64,000 bases of DNA. Source: Penelope pileata (taxonomy: Eukaryota; Chordata; Aves; Galliformes; Cracidae). Of the stretch, positions 12,586-23,847 are shown piece by piece. Every line of letters begins with the position of its first letter. Positions within the stretch are counted from its first letter, which is position 1. The stretch covers positions 1-64,000 of the forward strand of contig WBMW01000020.1 in the NCBI GenBank assembly GCA_013396635.1, read 5' to 3'. The notes below the pieces were generated by a model, which was given only the letters and a program-made list of their open reading frames with translations, searched no databases and was not told the DNA's origin. Position numbers and translations under genes: made by a program.

Positions 12586-13350
12586 TGTTGTGGTTTGACC
12601 CAGTATGCGGAAGAACTTCTTTGCGGTGCGGATGACGGAGCACTGGAACAGGCTGCCTAGGGAGGTTGTGGAGTCTCCTTCCCTGGAGATATTCAAGACC
12701 TGTCTGGACGCCTGTCTGTGCAACCTGCACTAGGCAACCTGCTTTGGCAGGGGGGATGGACTGGATGATCTCTCAAGGTCCCTTCTAACCCCTACAATTC
12801 TGTGATTCTGTGATTCTGTGAAGTATCACACAGTCATTCTCTTACTCGTCCACCCCCAGTGGGATGGGGGAGAGAATTAGGAGAAAATACAGTAGAACTC
12901 ATGGATTGGGGTAAAAACTATTTACTAAGACAGAAAAGGAAGCAGATAGAAATAGCAGTAATCACACACAAAGTGATACACAAAGCAAGGGCTTACCGTG
13001 CACTGACCAATGCCCAGCCAGTCCCCGAGAAGCAGCCCCTCCCTGGCTAACTTCCCTCCCTTATATTTACATGATGTCGTATGGTATGGAATATCCCTTT
13101 GGTCAGTTTAGGTCAGCTGCCCTGGTCCTGTCCCCTCCCAGCTCCTTGTGCCCCACCAATCCTTTCTCTGGCAAAGCAAGACAACAAGCTAAGAGACTGA
13201 AAAGTTCTTGGCTCTGTTCAATGCTGCCAGACAACAAGCCTAAACAATCAGTACGTTATCAGTTTTGCTTTTTCTTCTAGAACCAAAACGTAGCCTCATA
13301 CCAGACACTATGAGAAAAAGTAACATCTGTCCCAGCTAGAAACTAAGATA
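12586..13350 (-). mobile_element. Solo LTR of an endogenous retrovirus, CR1-interrupted
   Basis: On the minus strand this begins TATCTTAGTTTCTAG (the usual TG mutated to TA) and ends CCACAACA. It aligns along its length with the LTRs at 35978 and 44241. Shared blocks include GCAGCTGACC, ATTCCATACCAT, GACATCATGT and, downstream, an AGTAAA hexamer (12921-12926 read on the minus strand) that may serve as a polyadenylation signal. A TATA-like AAATATAAGGG lies just after the CATCATGT block. Flanks TTGTT (12581-12585) and TTCTT (13351-13355) look like a 5-bp target duplication with one mismatch; 5 bp is typical of ERVL-type integration. A 215-bp CR1 lies inside, so the LTR itself is about 550 bp. 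No viral genes remain. Confidence 0.88.
12607..12821 (+). mobile_element. CR1 LINE 3' fragment nested in the LTR
   Basis: Clean CR1 3' end: AAGAACTTCTTTGC, GAGCACTGGAACAGGCTGCC, the CCCTGGAGATATTCAAGACC block, GATGATCTCTCAAGGTCC and three tandem ATTCTGTG octamers (12797-12820). The LTR sequence is interrupted exactly here and AGTAT is present on both sides (12602-12606 and 12822-12826), so the CR1 probably made a 5-bp target duplication on insertion. It is younger than the LTR. Confidence 0.95.
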
Positions 13351-14997
13351 TTCTTTCATTCCCTTTGGAAACAGTTATGTACAGCTCTTGATGTCAGAGT
13401 TCAACCCTTTTAAAAAATTTCCGCTTTACTTCCAGTGAAACACCTTTTCCTAGACACATAACTGTGAAGCTTAATTTTCTCTAGCATTTCCCCTGTTAAA
13501 TATTGGCTAATTCAGTCCAAAGAGACATTTGGGGATTCAGAGTATTAAATCAAAAATGCAGGGTTCATGTCAGCAGTTTGGTATTTGTGTACAAATACTC
13601 AGCAGTTATGATGAAAATTAATTCTGGGATTAGATCAATCTACATATTCATATTCTTCAGTTGTGTTCGAAATAGAAAACAAGAACACTCGAGTTGCAAA
13701 GTTAGTTTAACTAGCAATTTATGAATATTCTGTGTTTGATTAATGGTTTTCAAGAGTGCCACTTTTCTATGGGAACAGAATCACCTTGTCAATGTTCCTC
13801 TTATCTTTTACTTCATAGCCATTGTTGGCTTTCATGTGTTTCACTTGCTACAACTTGGATTTTAAATTTGTGTCTTATTCTCTCTTGACAGTATTTGTCT
13901 TTCTTTCTTGCCTCATTGGTTCCGGATAATTATTTATACTAATTTTACTTTCAGATTTCTGTAACCTTGACAGCTTTGCCTACAGGGATGTTTTTATGTT
14001 TTACCATACGGTTTCATAACCACCCGGCTGTTCTGTTGGGATCAGATTCTTTAATAGTTCTCCTTTATTGACAGAGATAGGTAACTCATGGTACTGATCT
14101 GCATTTCGGGGTGCTGCTTGTCTGAAGTCCCTCTTCAGAGTGGAGAAATTTTTATGGCCTTTTTACTGCCTTCCCAGTGATGCTTTGTGGTGGAGCCCAG
14201 ACTTGTTCAGACACTGTGACACTGAAGCTTTAGCACTGCAGTTTTGGTTTAAATTCTTTATCAGGGAAGAAGGAGACTCTGGATGCTTACCTATTAAATG
14301 CTTCCGGTACCATTTAAATGCTGCAAATGCTATTGCAAGAGTTGTGGCTCTGATCACTTCTGATGCTTTGGTGAAAGACATTCAGATCCATAATCATCTA
14401 AGCATACACTGTAATGATGGTTTAGACTGGGGTATAGATGCCCATCTTCACACAATGGACACTAAGGAAATACAAGTGAGTCAAAATAAGCTCTCCAGGA
14501 ATTTTCCAGCCAAGCAGAGAAGTGTGTAATGAGTTGCAGAGTTTACAGTACCAAGAATCCAACACTGAGGACAGTAATTACATTTTTCAGTCTTACACCA
14601 ATTGGACTTCTAAAGAATTTTATTAGGAAAAAAAAAAGAAATAGAGCTTTGTTGCTTTGTTTTGCTGTTTTACTTTTTTTTCAAAGAAAGTGGCATGGTG
14701 TCTTTCTTTCTTTTTTTTTTTTGTCACATACATTTACTGAAGTGGACTGTCTGCTTCATGTAGTGCTGTAAAAGGTTACTGAAATAGCTCACTGTTTTGC
14801 AGCAAAAGAGACGTATAGAATAAAGAACAAATTGTTGAGTACAAGTAGATCTCTTTTATGAGATAGATGATTCAGAGTAAATACGAAAATTTAATTCTCT
14901 AAGATATTCCAAAGTGCCTTTTTCCTCTCTATTTTTTCTTTACCTAATTTTTTTCATTAAGTAAAGGTAAAGATTTTGGTTTTTTGGTTTTTTTTTT
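13351..14997. other. Stretch without supported gene, left of assembly gap
   Basis: AT-rich sequence ending in T-runs that abut the gap. A 129-codon open frame on the plus strand (14140-14529) begins with GTG rather than ATG, has no recognised domain and is within chance length. Homopolymers occur near 14626, 14680 and 14710. Confidence 0.6.
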
Positions 14998-15047
14998 NNN
15001 NNNNNNNNNNNNNNNNNNNNNNNNNNNNNNNNNNNNNNNNNNNNNNN
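14998..15047. other. Assembly gap, 50 N
   Basis: A run of exactly 50 N, the size of a conventional placeholder, so the true length is unknown. It is bounded by a T-run on the left and a GA dinucleotide run on the right, both hard to sequence through. Confidence 0.99.
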
Positions 15048-15065
15048 GAGAGAGAGAGAGAGAGA
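15048..15065. repeat. (GA)n microsatellite at gap edge
   Basis: Nine visible GA units directly after the N-run. The array probably continues into the gap, so its true length cannot be read here. Confidence 0.95.
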
Positions 15066-15244
15066 ATTGAGTTTGGCAGACTGCAATTGCAGATGCTGGC
15101 ACAGGTGGTGTCAGAGGCATAAGCAGTCATCAACCCAAACTGCAACCTTAGCACACCCCAGTTCCTGTAGAAGGGCAGAGGACTCATATAGGCGAGGTAT
15201 TGCTGCTCTTTTATCTACCACTGTGTTGAGAGATTCAGTGGGAG

Positions 15245-15560
15245 AATCATAGAATCCTTAGAGTTGGAAGGGACCTTTAAAGGTCATCTGGTCCAACTCC
15301 CCTGCAATGACAGAGACACCTACAGCTCGATCAGGGTGCTCAGAGCCCCATCCAGCCTGACCTTGAGTGTCTCCAGGGATGGGGCTTCCACCACGTCTCT
15401 GGACAACCTGTGCCAGTGCTTCACCACCTTTTCTGCAAAAAACTTTTTCCTTATATCCAGCCCATATCTCTCCTCTTTTAGTTTGGAAACTTGTCCTATC
15501 ACCAAAGGTCCTGCTGAATATTGTGTCTCCTTCTTTCTTGTAGCCCCACTTCAGATACTC
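15245..15560 (-). mobile_element. CR1 LINE 3' fragment
   Basis: Minus-strand CR1: it starts with the inverted tail AATCATAGAATCC, then GTTGGAAGGGACC, AAGGTCATCTGGTCCAAC, CCATCCAGCCTGACCTTG, TCTCCAGGGATGGGG, and further on CTTTTTCCTTATATCCAG and TTCTTTCTTGTAGCCCC. It ends near 15560, beside a short imperfect repeat of ATGGAATACT. The 110-codon and 106-codon open frames here are CR1 shadows. Confidence 0.95.
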
Positions 15561-18500
15561 ATGGAATACTTTCCTCATGGAATACTGTCCTCATAAAGAA
15601 TACTTCAGACATACTGCTTTCTAAAAAGTGGTAAATCCTTGTCTCCATTAAAAATAATGGAAGATTTGCCACTGTATTTTAAAATGCTTAGATCTAATTT
15701 CTTTTCATTTTCATTTTTTTCCAAGTATTTATCTTGCAAATTGATATTCCTACAGCATTTCCTTGGGCTGATAGTCCAGAAGCCTTGCACTCTTCTTCTC
15801 CTCTGTGTTTAGTGTGTTCCCTCAGACAGCTGCTGTCTCTCTTAGGGATGAGAAACTTCCCTAGTGCACTGCCATACCTTACTGCTAGAGACATCTCAGG
15901 GCATGCTACATGCTCTCTGGGACCTCAGGTGAGAAAAGAGGCATTGCAGGATGGAGTTATAATCAGAAATCTTGTCAAAAATTGTGTGTACATACCTGCA
16001 TATATGCATACATATGTATACCTGCATATAAAATAGTTTTTAAAACCCTTTCCATGGAGAAACCCTCTCTCCCTCCATGTTTCTCAAGACTTGCACTAGC
16101 TACTGCTAGTGTGCAATTCAACTGCAATTTCAGTAGCATACAGACAGCTGCTCGGCATGTCTCTGTCCTCATGTCAGTACACTTGTATCTGTAAGAAGAT
16201 CAACTGGGATACACAGCATGTAATTATTGTTATTATTTTTCTTATTTGTGTTCTTATGTTCTTGCATTCTTCACAAAAAGGAAAAAAGAAAAAAAATGCC
16301 TGCAGCATATGTTTCACAATCCCATTTACTCCCATTAGCACACAGACATATTCTGTTTCAAATTGACTTTTAAAACAGACATCACATCCATTTTAAAAAT
16401 AGTTTGTACCTACCCCAGGGAGATCTGGAATCTTTTAAAGCCTACAGCAATTTACATTCAGAAAAAAAATGTTCAAGTCAAGCTTTATCAGCTCATGCTG
16501 TGCACAGTTTGGGATCTTCAGAGCCTGTTGTAAAAACTAGGAGCTTTGCAACTTGTAGCAGTGTGAACATAGGGCTGATACAGTGTTTAGGATAAAAGAA
16601 TAGCTTCTTTCTCTTAAATGAAAGGAACAAAATCAGTGTTTTCAGCCTTGCATCTTCTCTGCTTGATTAGAGGTGTTAATTATTTCAGCATAATCACTGT
16701 CTGTGTTCACAAAGTGTGGTCCCCTCAGGACACTGTGCTCCCTCTTATCAGTCGTCTTTGAATGGCACTACTCTGCTCAGCTGGAGTTGTGCTTTGCAAA
16801 GCGTGTCAGATGAGGATGATAGATCTTTTCAGCTCCTGCTTTACAGCCATATATCTGCCTGAGTGCTCTTTAGTTATTCATATGCTTTGTGTAACTGGGC
16901 ATCATGAGAGGGAAAGTCATTTTCCTTCTATGTGTTTTAGTAGCACACTGTTACAACCTTATTTTAAATGAAGTTTTAGGGAATCATTTCAGGATAAGAG
17001 CAGGAAAGTTTATGGTACCATCTGTAAACCCAGCTATAAAGCTTTCCACTGCCTCTCTGCAGTATTCTGAGGTGTGTCCTGGAGGATGGGGAATTTTGGG
17101 TATCTGAGTCCTTGAGTTTCTCATTGGTACAGTTGTCAATTAGCAACAGCAAATAGGCATTTCCTAAGGACATGTTCTTTGGTCTTTGTGCCAACAATGT
17201 GGTTCATAAGTCTAGCAGAGGGAAGAAAGCAAATGGAAAGGTGATGGGGAGCCCAAACTTTGAGTCTGGACAGCTTCAAATGCTGTTTGCGCTTATCAAT
17301 GTCTTCAAGACTTTGCTCTCATTTCTGATTGCACCAAGCCATTGTCGACTTTACCATTCTTGAGCACTGTCCTTGTTTCCTTTATTTCTTCATGTCAAGT
17401 ACTTAGTTTTTTGCCTTTGCAGGTTTCTGCAGAACATGAGTTGTCCTGAGAGAATTCTAAATACTAGCAGCAGAGCTGGGCCTTGAGTGGATCTTAGAGA
17501 TATATTCCGTACCTGAAAATCAGCTTTTGCATTTTCTTCTCAAAGAAAATTCTCTCACAACATCTCCCTTGAAGTAAGTTTTCATGGGTTGGAGTCATTC
17601 TCCTCTATCTTCCAGTATCCTTTACAAGAAAGAAAGAAAGTCAGAAGCATTTCTCTCTGTTCTGCTGTCCTGAATTCCTCTATTGCCAGGTTATAGTTTA
17701 TAGTATGAAAGGCAAAAATGATTGGAAAAGCCAAAGCTGTTTTCTTCACTGTGTGGTAGTGCACTTCTATCTGAGAACATCTGAGATTGCTTTGCCATTT
17801 CTCTGAGACTGACTCCAAGTCTCCCCACTGGCATTTATACACTCTTCCTTCCATCCCCATCTGACTGAGCTGTTCTTTCATGAAAATAAGAGAAGCCTGG
17901 CACTGTTGGAGACCTGAAGCCGGGGATGTCTCTGACTCACTTGCCATGCCTGTTAGTCAAACTTCAATCATTTCTTTCTTAGAGCATCTTTTCTTTGTTG
18001 GAGCATCTTTTGACAGTGGGTTTACCTAGGCAAACAATGAAAACAGAAGTTATCCTGAATGATCACTGCATTATATTTTTGCTGCTCCATCTTCTCCCAG
18101 TGATTCAGTCTAGACTATTCCTTAATTTTATGTTCTTCAAAGATCAGGGAAAGGGAAAAAAAAAAAAANTTTTTTTTTTCCCAGCAAGTAAGTTAACTTC
18201 TCTGGCTCCTACTTTTTCACCAAGCATGTGATTTGTTTCCACGTTAGTCCGTTTGAAAGTGGATATGCCCCTCCTGTTCATGCAGATTCAGCAGTTTCAG
18301 TGACACCATCATGCTGTTATCAGTGACAATGAACTGTTTTAGTGTTGCACAGCATTTACGGACAAGCTATGTTCGACTGAGAATATACAAAAGTTTTCAT
18401 ACAGTCTGGATTCCTTTATTAAACAAATAAATTAAATGCTTGAGACAAGGACAAATACTCAAAATCTGAACAAGCTGATCTTCTTCAAGAGAATACAAAT

Positions 18501-20259
18501 AACATAAATTTCCAATAACCCTCTGAAGAAATAAACTTGATCCTATTGTAAATGCTAAGTAACAGTTGATATCTTGCTGAACAGGATTTCGGTACAAGGC
18601 TGTCACAAGAAATATACTGAAAGTAATTAGAAACATTAGTTGCAAAATTATTCAGATGCTTTTAAATCTGGGCAGATTATGATCCTGATATTTCAAAGTT
18701 GCTGAAAAAGTGTGGAGATAAGCTCATGCTGGAAATCACAGCTTTTGAAATGCCAAGTGATATTTCTCAGACTTCTGGAAGATGGCATGCAGTATTGCAG
18801 ATGAAACAACAGATCTTGTCACACTAGCAGACAGTTTAAAGCAGAGCCAAACAGTTAAAATTTTGAAAGTGTTACAAAATCACTGAATTCGTTAAAGTTT
18901 TGTCCAAATGACAAGGAGTACATTAGGATCTGAAAAACACACTTTCTGATACTCAACCAGGCTATCACTCCTCCAATCCACTTGTATGTTATAGCTGTGA
19001 GCTTAAAATTTTGAAATTGCAGCTGCTGTTCAGCTTCGCAAACAGGACTCCTCATAAGTTATGCTTCAAGGAAGAGCATTCTGAAAAGGCAATGAGTTTT
19101 GTTTGATTTAATCTTACTGCCTCAGTAACTTGATAAAACAGGATAGCAGGCAACAAAATGGAATATGTGGCCCTATGTTGGGCTCCTTTCAGAATGGCCG
19201 TGTCTCTCTTGTGCTGGGAAGAACTTCCATGCAAGTTTTCTTTTCCTTTTGCTAACTTCCAAATAGAGATTTTTGAATAATTTCTGAGCTTCTGCAGAAA
19301 TAATTTAAACTGTTGGGGTAAACTTCTGCTAATACAGACCTCCCTTGTCTACCACCAGTAGAAGCTAGCATTTTCACATCACTTTACTCCCTATTCCCTT
19401 TTCTCTTTGGCAAAACCACCCTGGGCACCTGGAATGCAACCATTAAATGCTGCTGGGATGAACCAGGGAAAATCCTTCCTTTGGCCACTTGTTGGCAGAC
19501 AATGTATGATAGGAGAGGAATACTCTTTATGCTTCATTACTGCAGTTTTTTCAGCTAAAATAAAGGCAGGGAAGACTTGCAGGACTTGAGCTGAAAAAGA
19601 CTTAAGAAATCGTGTTGGCTACACAGGAATCATTGAAGCTAGTGAGCACAAGATGCCACCAGTCACCTGGCAGCAGAAAAAAAACAGGGAAGGGAATGAT
19701 GCACCGAGGCTGCAGGCCACCCTGGCGTGAACCATGGAAATTCTGGGTGTGTTTTCAAAAAAGACTTTACTATACTATTTATTTTTCACATGTGAAATGT
19801 AAATATTTCATCTGGAGTTAATCACACAACAAATTCATTGCATAGCTTAAAACACAACTGGAAATTAAGTTTTAATTTCCATTTTTGAATTAGTCTAATT
19901 TTTGTCTGTTTAGAAATTAAGGAATAATTGCTTGATCTTTCATCTGTATGAATTGATAGGAAAAAGATTGGAAAAAGTAGGAAAAAACCAAAATGCACTG
20001 GATCTGAGAGCCTGAGAGAGGTGAGGCTGCAGCACCTCCATGCTCCAGGCCCAATCAGAAGTGGGTCTGAAGATGCATTCACAATAGGCTCCCGCAGCAC
20101 ATGTACACACCATATAACTGCATAAGTGCATGTATGTATCTATACATGGCTGACCATACAGATCACAGACAGACAGAGCACTCACATGAGTACAAGCAGC
20201 ATCAATGGCCTTGTCCTGTCTCTACCCTAGCTATGCAGGATGGAGGTGGATGTATATGG
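15561..20259. other. Unique-looking stretch without supported gene
   Basis: No exon or transposon recognised. A minus-strand ATG-started frame of 121 codons (17582-17947) has no known domain and is of a length expected several times by chance in 64 kb. A small duplicated ATACCTGCATAT motif occurs at about 15992 and 16018 within TA-rich DNA. Confidence 0.6.
18156..18179. repeat. A-run / N / T-run junction
   Basis: Thirteen A (18156-18168), one N (18169) and ten T (18170-18179). The A-then-T arrangement is self-complementary, and the single undetermined base marks an uncertain join or a failed base call. Confidence 0.9.
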
Positions 20260-20520
20260 AATCACAGAATCATTGAACACGCCAAGATGTGAGAGACCCA
20301 TAAGGATCATGAAGTCCAACTCCTGGCTCCACATAGGACCACTCAAAAATCAGAACATATGGTTGAGAGAGTTGTCCAAACACTCCTTGAACTCTGGCAG
20401 CTTGGTGCCATGACCACTGCCCTGGGGAGCCTGTGCCAGGACCCAACCACCTCCGGTGAAGAGCCTTTTCCTGATATCCATCCTGACCCTTCCCTGACAC
20501 AGCTTCATGCCTTTCCCTCA
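20260..20520 (-). mobile_element. CR1 LINE 3' fragment (divergent)
   Basis: Minus-strand CR1, starting at the inverted tail AATCACAGAATCATTG, then GGATCATGAAGTCCAACTC, an AACACTCCTTGAACTCTGG block and CTGTGCCAGGACCCAACCAC, and ending after CTTTTCCTGATATCCATCC and CTTCATGCCTTTCCCTC. It has diverged more than the copy at 15245 and belongs to a different CR1 subtype, judged from the inner spacing. Confidence 0.9.
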
Positions 20521-22464
20521 TATTTTGCATGCACAGTATGGATCCCTCCAGCAGCTGGGCTCAAACACTCGCTCTGTCCGGTAGCTATCCCAGGATCCCT
20601 GTTTCCCCGGCTGCTGTCTCCTGGACTCACTCCAGCTGCTACACTCAGACCCACATAGGCAAGCAGCATGGATGGAAAAGAGTACCAAACAGCCAACTAT
20701 TTTGAGGTGACCAGACACTTCTATCCCTTGTTCCTAACTTTTTCCACACTTGTTCCTCCCTAGATTTCCTAAATCCATCCCTTTCTCTGCATTTTCTTCC
20801 CTAAAAAATAAATAAATTATAAATAAAAATCCTACCTAAACATCCCATAATAAGTCTTGTGCAGTCTCCAAATGCTCGTCCCCTACATTCCATTCGGTGT
20901 CCCCTAGGCAGACAATCCTTCAGTACAAAAGATTCTTTGGTGGCGAGTCATTGTGTTCCCTCATCTTTGACTTGATGGGTTTCACACCGGGATCATGGGG
21001 CTGAGGCTGTCCTGGGACAGCCTTAAGAAGGGCCCAGACAAATTGACTCTTTCTCTAAGTCCTTTATTTGGATTTACTTCTGTGTGCTGTTATCACATAA
21101 CCTGACAATAAATATGTTCTTACTATTGCAGCAATTTTAGCTTAAAATTCCTGCTCTCTGCAAGTTTGACTTTGAAAGTGTAGATTTTCTCTTCAGGCAA
21201 TGCCAGGACCCAAAATTTATGACAGACTAGCTTTAAATATGAACCTTCTAAAAGCCAGCATTACAGTAATGAAGTTCAGTGTTTTCTGGTTCATGCTTTA
21301 ATCTCAGTTTACCAGGAGAAATATTCTTTTTGCAGTGTCCTACAGAATGATGATACTAATGTGATTATGCAAATGGTCTATAAGGCTGAAGTTTTCTATT
21401 TGAGCAGGAGCCTACCAGCTCCAGTGAACACTGCACACGTGTCATGAAGTCCTTGTAAATTCAAAGGTAATCTGCACAGAGCAAAAGGTCCTCCACGTGA
21501 ATTTCTTCTTCTGTCCTTGTAAGCAATGTTGCTAACTTTCCAGAGATTTGATGTTTGTTTCAAAGCCCCAGAATCTTGGTTTGCATTTTTTTAAATTTTC
21601 AGCATTGCAGATAGAAACTTGAAAATGACAAACCTGTGGCAACTTGACGAAGAATAAGAGGAACAAAAATAAAGATTATTTTAAAAAATGTTATTATTTT
21701 CATACGTCTCATTCATTGCTTTTCCATGGCATAATGCATGAAATCTGGATAGCCACAGGAGTATTGTAGAGAGGCAATATAACACATTTTAATGTGAATT
21801 ATTATTAAAAATCGCAGCAGACTCCAAGGACAAGCAATTCAAAAGCCATGAAAACAACCTTACATTGAGATGTAAAAATAACAGCTTATTTCAGGTGGAA
21901 ATAAAGTGAGAGTGCTGAGGAAGGGAAAAAGTAGCTGCTTTCATAATTCATTTAAGACCCTGTAAGCCTAAACCCTATGACTCTCTCACTTCCAGGTTGG
22001 CATTTTGTACTTACAGTCCTCGGTGGAACTGCACAAAGAGCATTTGTGCCCAACATACAGAAATAATGTCTGAAGACGAAGCACAGAGCAGTAAAATCAG
22101 AGCATTTTCAAAGCTCAGCAAACCCTTAACAGCTTCTTACGCTCAAGCTGTTTGTGTTTCTACAAACCTTTAGGAATGTCCTTTTTTTTTTTCTCAATGG
22201 CAACTGGTGGGAAATGATTAGACTTGGAGGCACAGCATGTAGTTTAGATGCTGTTTGCTAATACTTTTCTTTTTATAAAATCTGTGTTTTATATCAAATG
22301 CTTGTGACAAATGCTCTCTCTTTTATCCCAAAAATGAGTAATTTATTAAAAATGCATTTGAAAACCAAATAGATCTGTACAGACATTGTTAAGAAAAACT
22401 GTCATTCTAGTAAGCTTCCTGTTTTCTGAAACTTTTGTCCATGATCTGGAAGTGTGAACATGAT

Positions 22465-22510
22465 TAGTGTTAATTAAAAATTAACACTAAAAATTAACTT
22501 TAAAAATTAA
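22465..22510. repeat. AT-rich hairpin with repeated AAAAATTAACACTA
   Basis: TAGTGTTAATT (22465-22475) pairs with AATTAACACTA (22479-22489) across a 3-base loop, an 11-bp perfect stem extended by one more T-A pair. AAAAATTAACACTA recurs shortly after, so the right arm is tandemly duplicated. A short local slippage or fold-back origin is likely. Confidence 0.85.
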
Positions 22511-23831
22511 CACTAAGCGTTGAAGTAACTAAGTTAACTAAATTGATACTTAGTGTGCTATATGTCTATGAGTAATAGATATTGAATTTTACAAGCCAGA
22601 TAACTATGTGGTAAGCAACCTTATGCTCCACCAAAGAGGCTTAATACTGTGGGTTTTTTTCTTATCCTCTTTTAAATAGCACGTCTCCCCTCCCCCTTAG
22701 TGATCTGTGAAGATTAGATGTATGAAAAGCTATCACATTACATTTGCTGAATGTAAGAAATCTATTGCTTAACGATTAAGATACCTACTGAAATGCCAAT
22801 ATAGCAACATAGATGGTTCTTACAATCTCAGTTTGCCTTTTTAAAGATGGATCTTACTGTGCTGATTCTTATTCAAATATTTCAACAAATGTAAGATGAA
22901 ATAGAAAGCTGCAATTTTGTCGTATCTCTAGTAAGAGCTGCAGTAGGTCTTTTGACTTTTCTGATGTGAAAAAACTTGGTCTCAGATTCACTGTTTTCAC
23001 TGTATAAGGATTTAATGATGTACTGTGTATACAATTACAAATCTGGCGTTTACATTTGACTTCTGAAAAATGGTGTGCCATTTAAAGCACAGTTTCCTTG
23101 CATTGCTACTTCTTTCTGGGAACAATAAGAGCAGTTCAAAAGGCTTCTGAATGCATGTTGTGGTTTTGAGGAAGAAACAGAGAACCTTTTTGGTGATATT
23201 ATTGTGTCTGTCTTCAACAAATATTGTTTATTACAATTCTCAGGAAATCACATTAACCTGAAAACAACAAAGCCCCATATTGTTTCTTTGACATGCATTA
23301 TATGTAGAAGAAAAGGAAATGAATGAGTCTCTGGTCTTATTTTTTAAAACTCTGAAAATAAAAGGGTGTGTTTGTAGTTCTCTACTTTTCCCCAGATGGG
23401 TGTCAGAAAAGGAAAATGTGCAGAGAAGGTGATCTCATTTGGAAATAACATAGCAGAGATCAGAGGCACTGAATTGCTTTCATCTCTGCCTACAATCCAC
23501 TTCCTTTGAGAAACCACATATGTTCAAATAAAAAACATAGGCCAAATTGGTTTTGTGACAGCCGGTCCCCTGCAAATGTACATCATCTTCAAATACACAT
23601 CGGAGAAGAGAGTTTAAATTTGTGTTTGTATCCTAATCCTCTCAGGATAACATCAGAATTATCCAGACACTGTCACTGCCTCTAGGTTAAGTAACAGCTT
23701 CCAAACCTGCCTGCATCTGTCAGCAGCAGATTGTAGCTAACACCACGCAATTGGCACCATGCAGCCAGAGACTGATTGGAAAGAACCAAGAGATTTTGCT
23801 GCTTAGTCCTGTCCTTTTGTTTGTTAATTAA

Positions 23832-23847
23832 TTAATGTATACATTAA
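23832..23847. repeat. Perfect 16-bp palindrome
   Basis: TTAATGTATACATTAA is its own reverse complement. It follows a TTAATTAA tract and precedes an A12 run. AT-rich DNA yields such palindromes readily, so no function is implied. Confidence 0.9.

Noticed and set aside
12286..12723. 145-codon minus-strand frame
   Set aside because: Crosses from unique DNA into the nested CR1/LTR and has no domain.
14140..14529. 129-codon plus-strand open frame
   Set aside because: Starts at GTG, has no recognised domain and no splice context. By a rough stop-frequency estimate several frames of about 120 codons are expected by chance in this window.
17582..17947. 121-codon ATG-started minus-strand frame
   Set aside because: Composition is protein-like, but no domain is recognised and the length is within chance.
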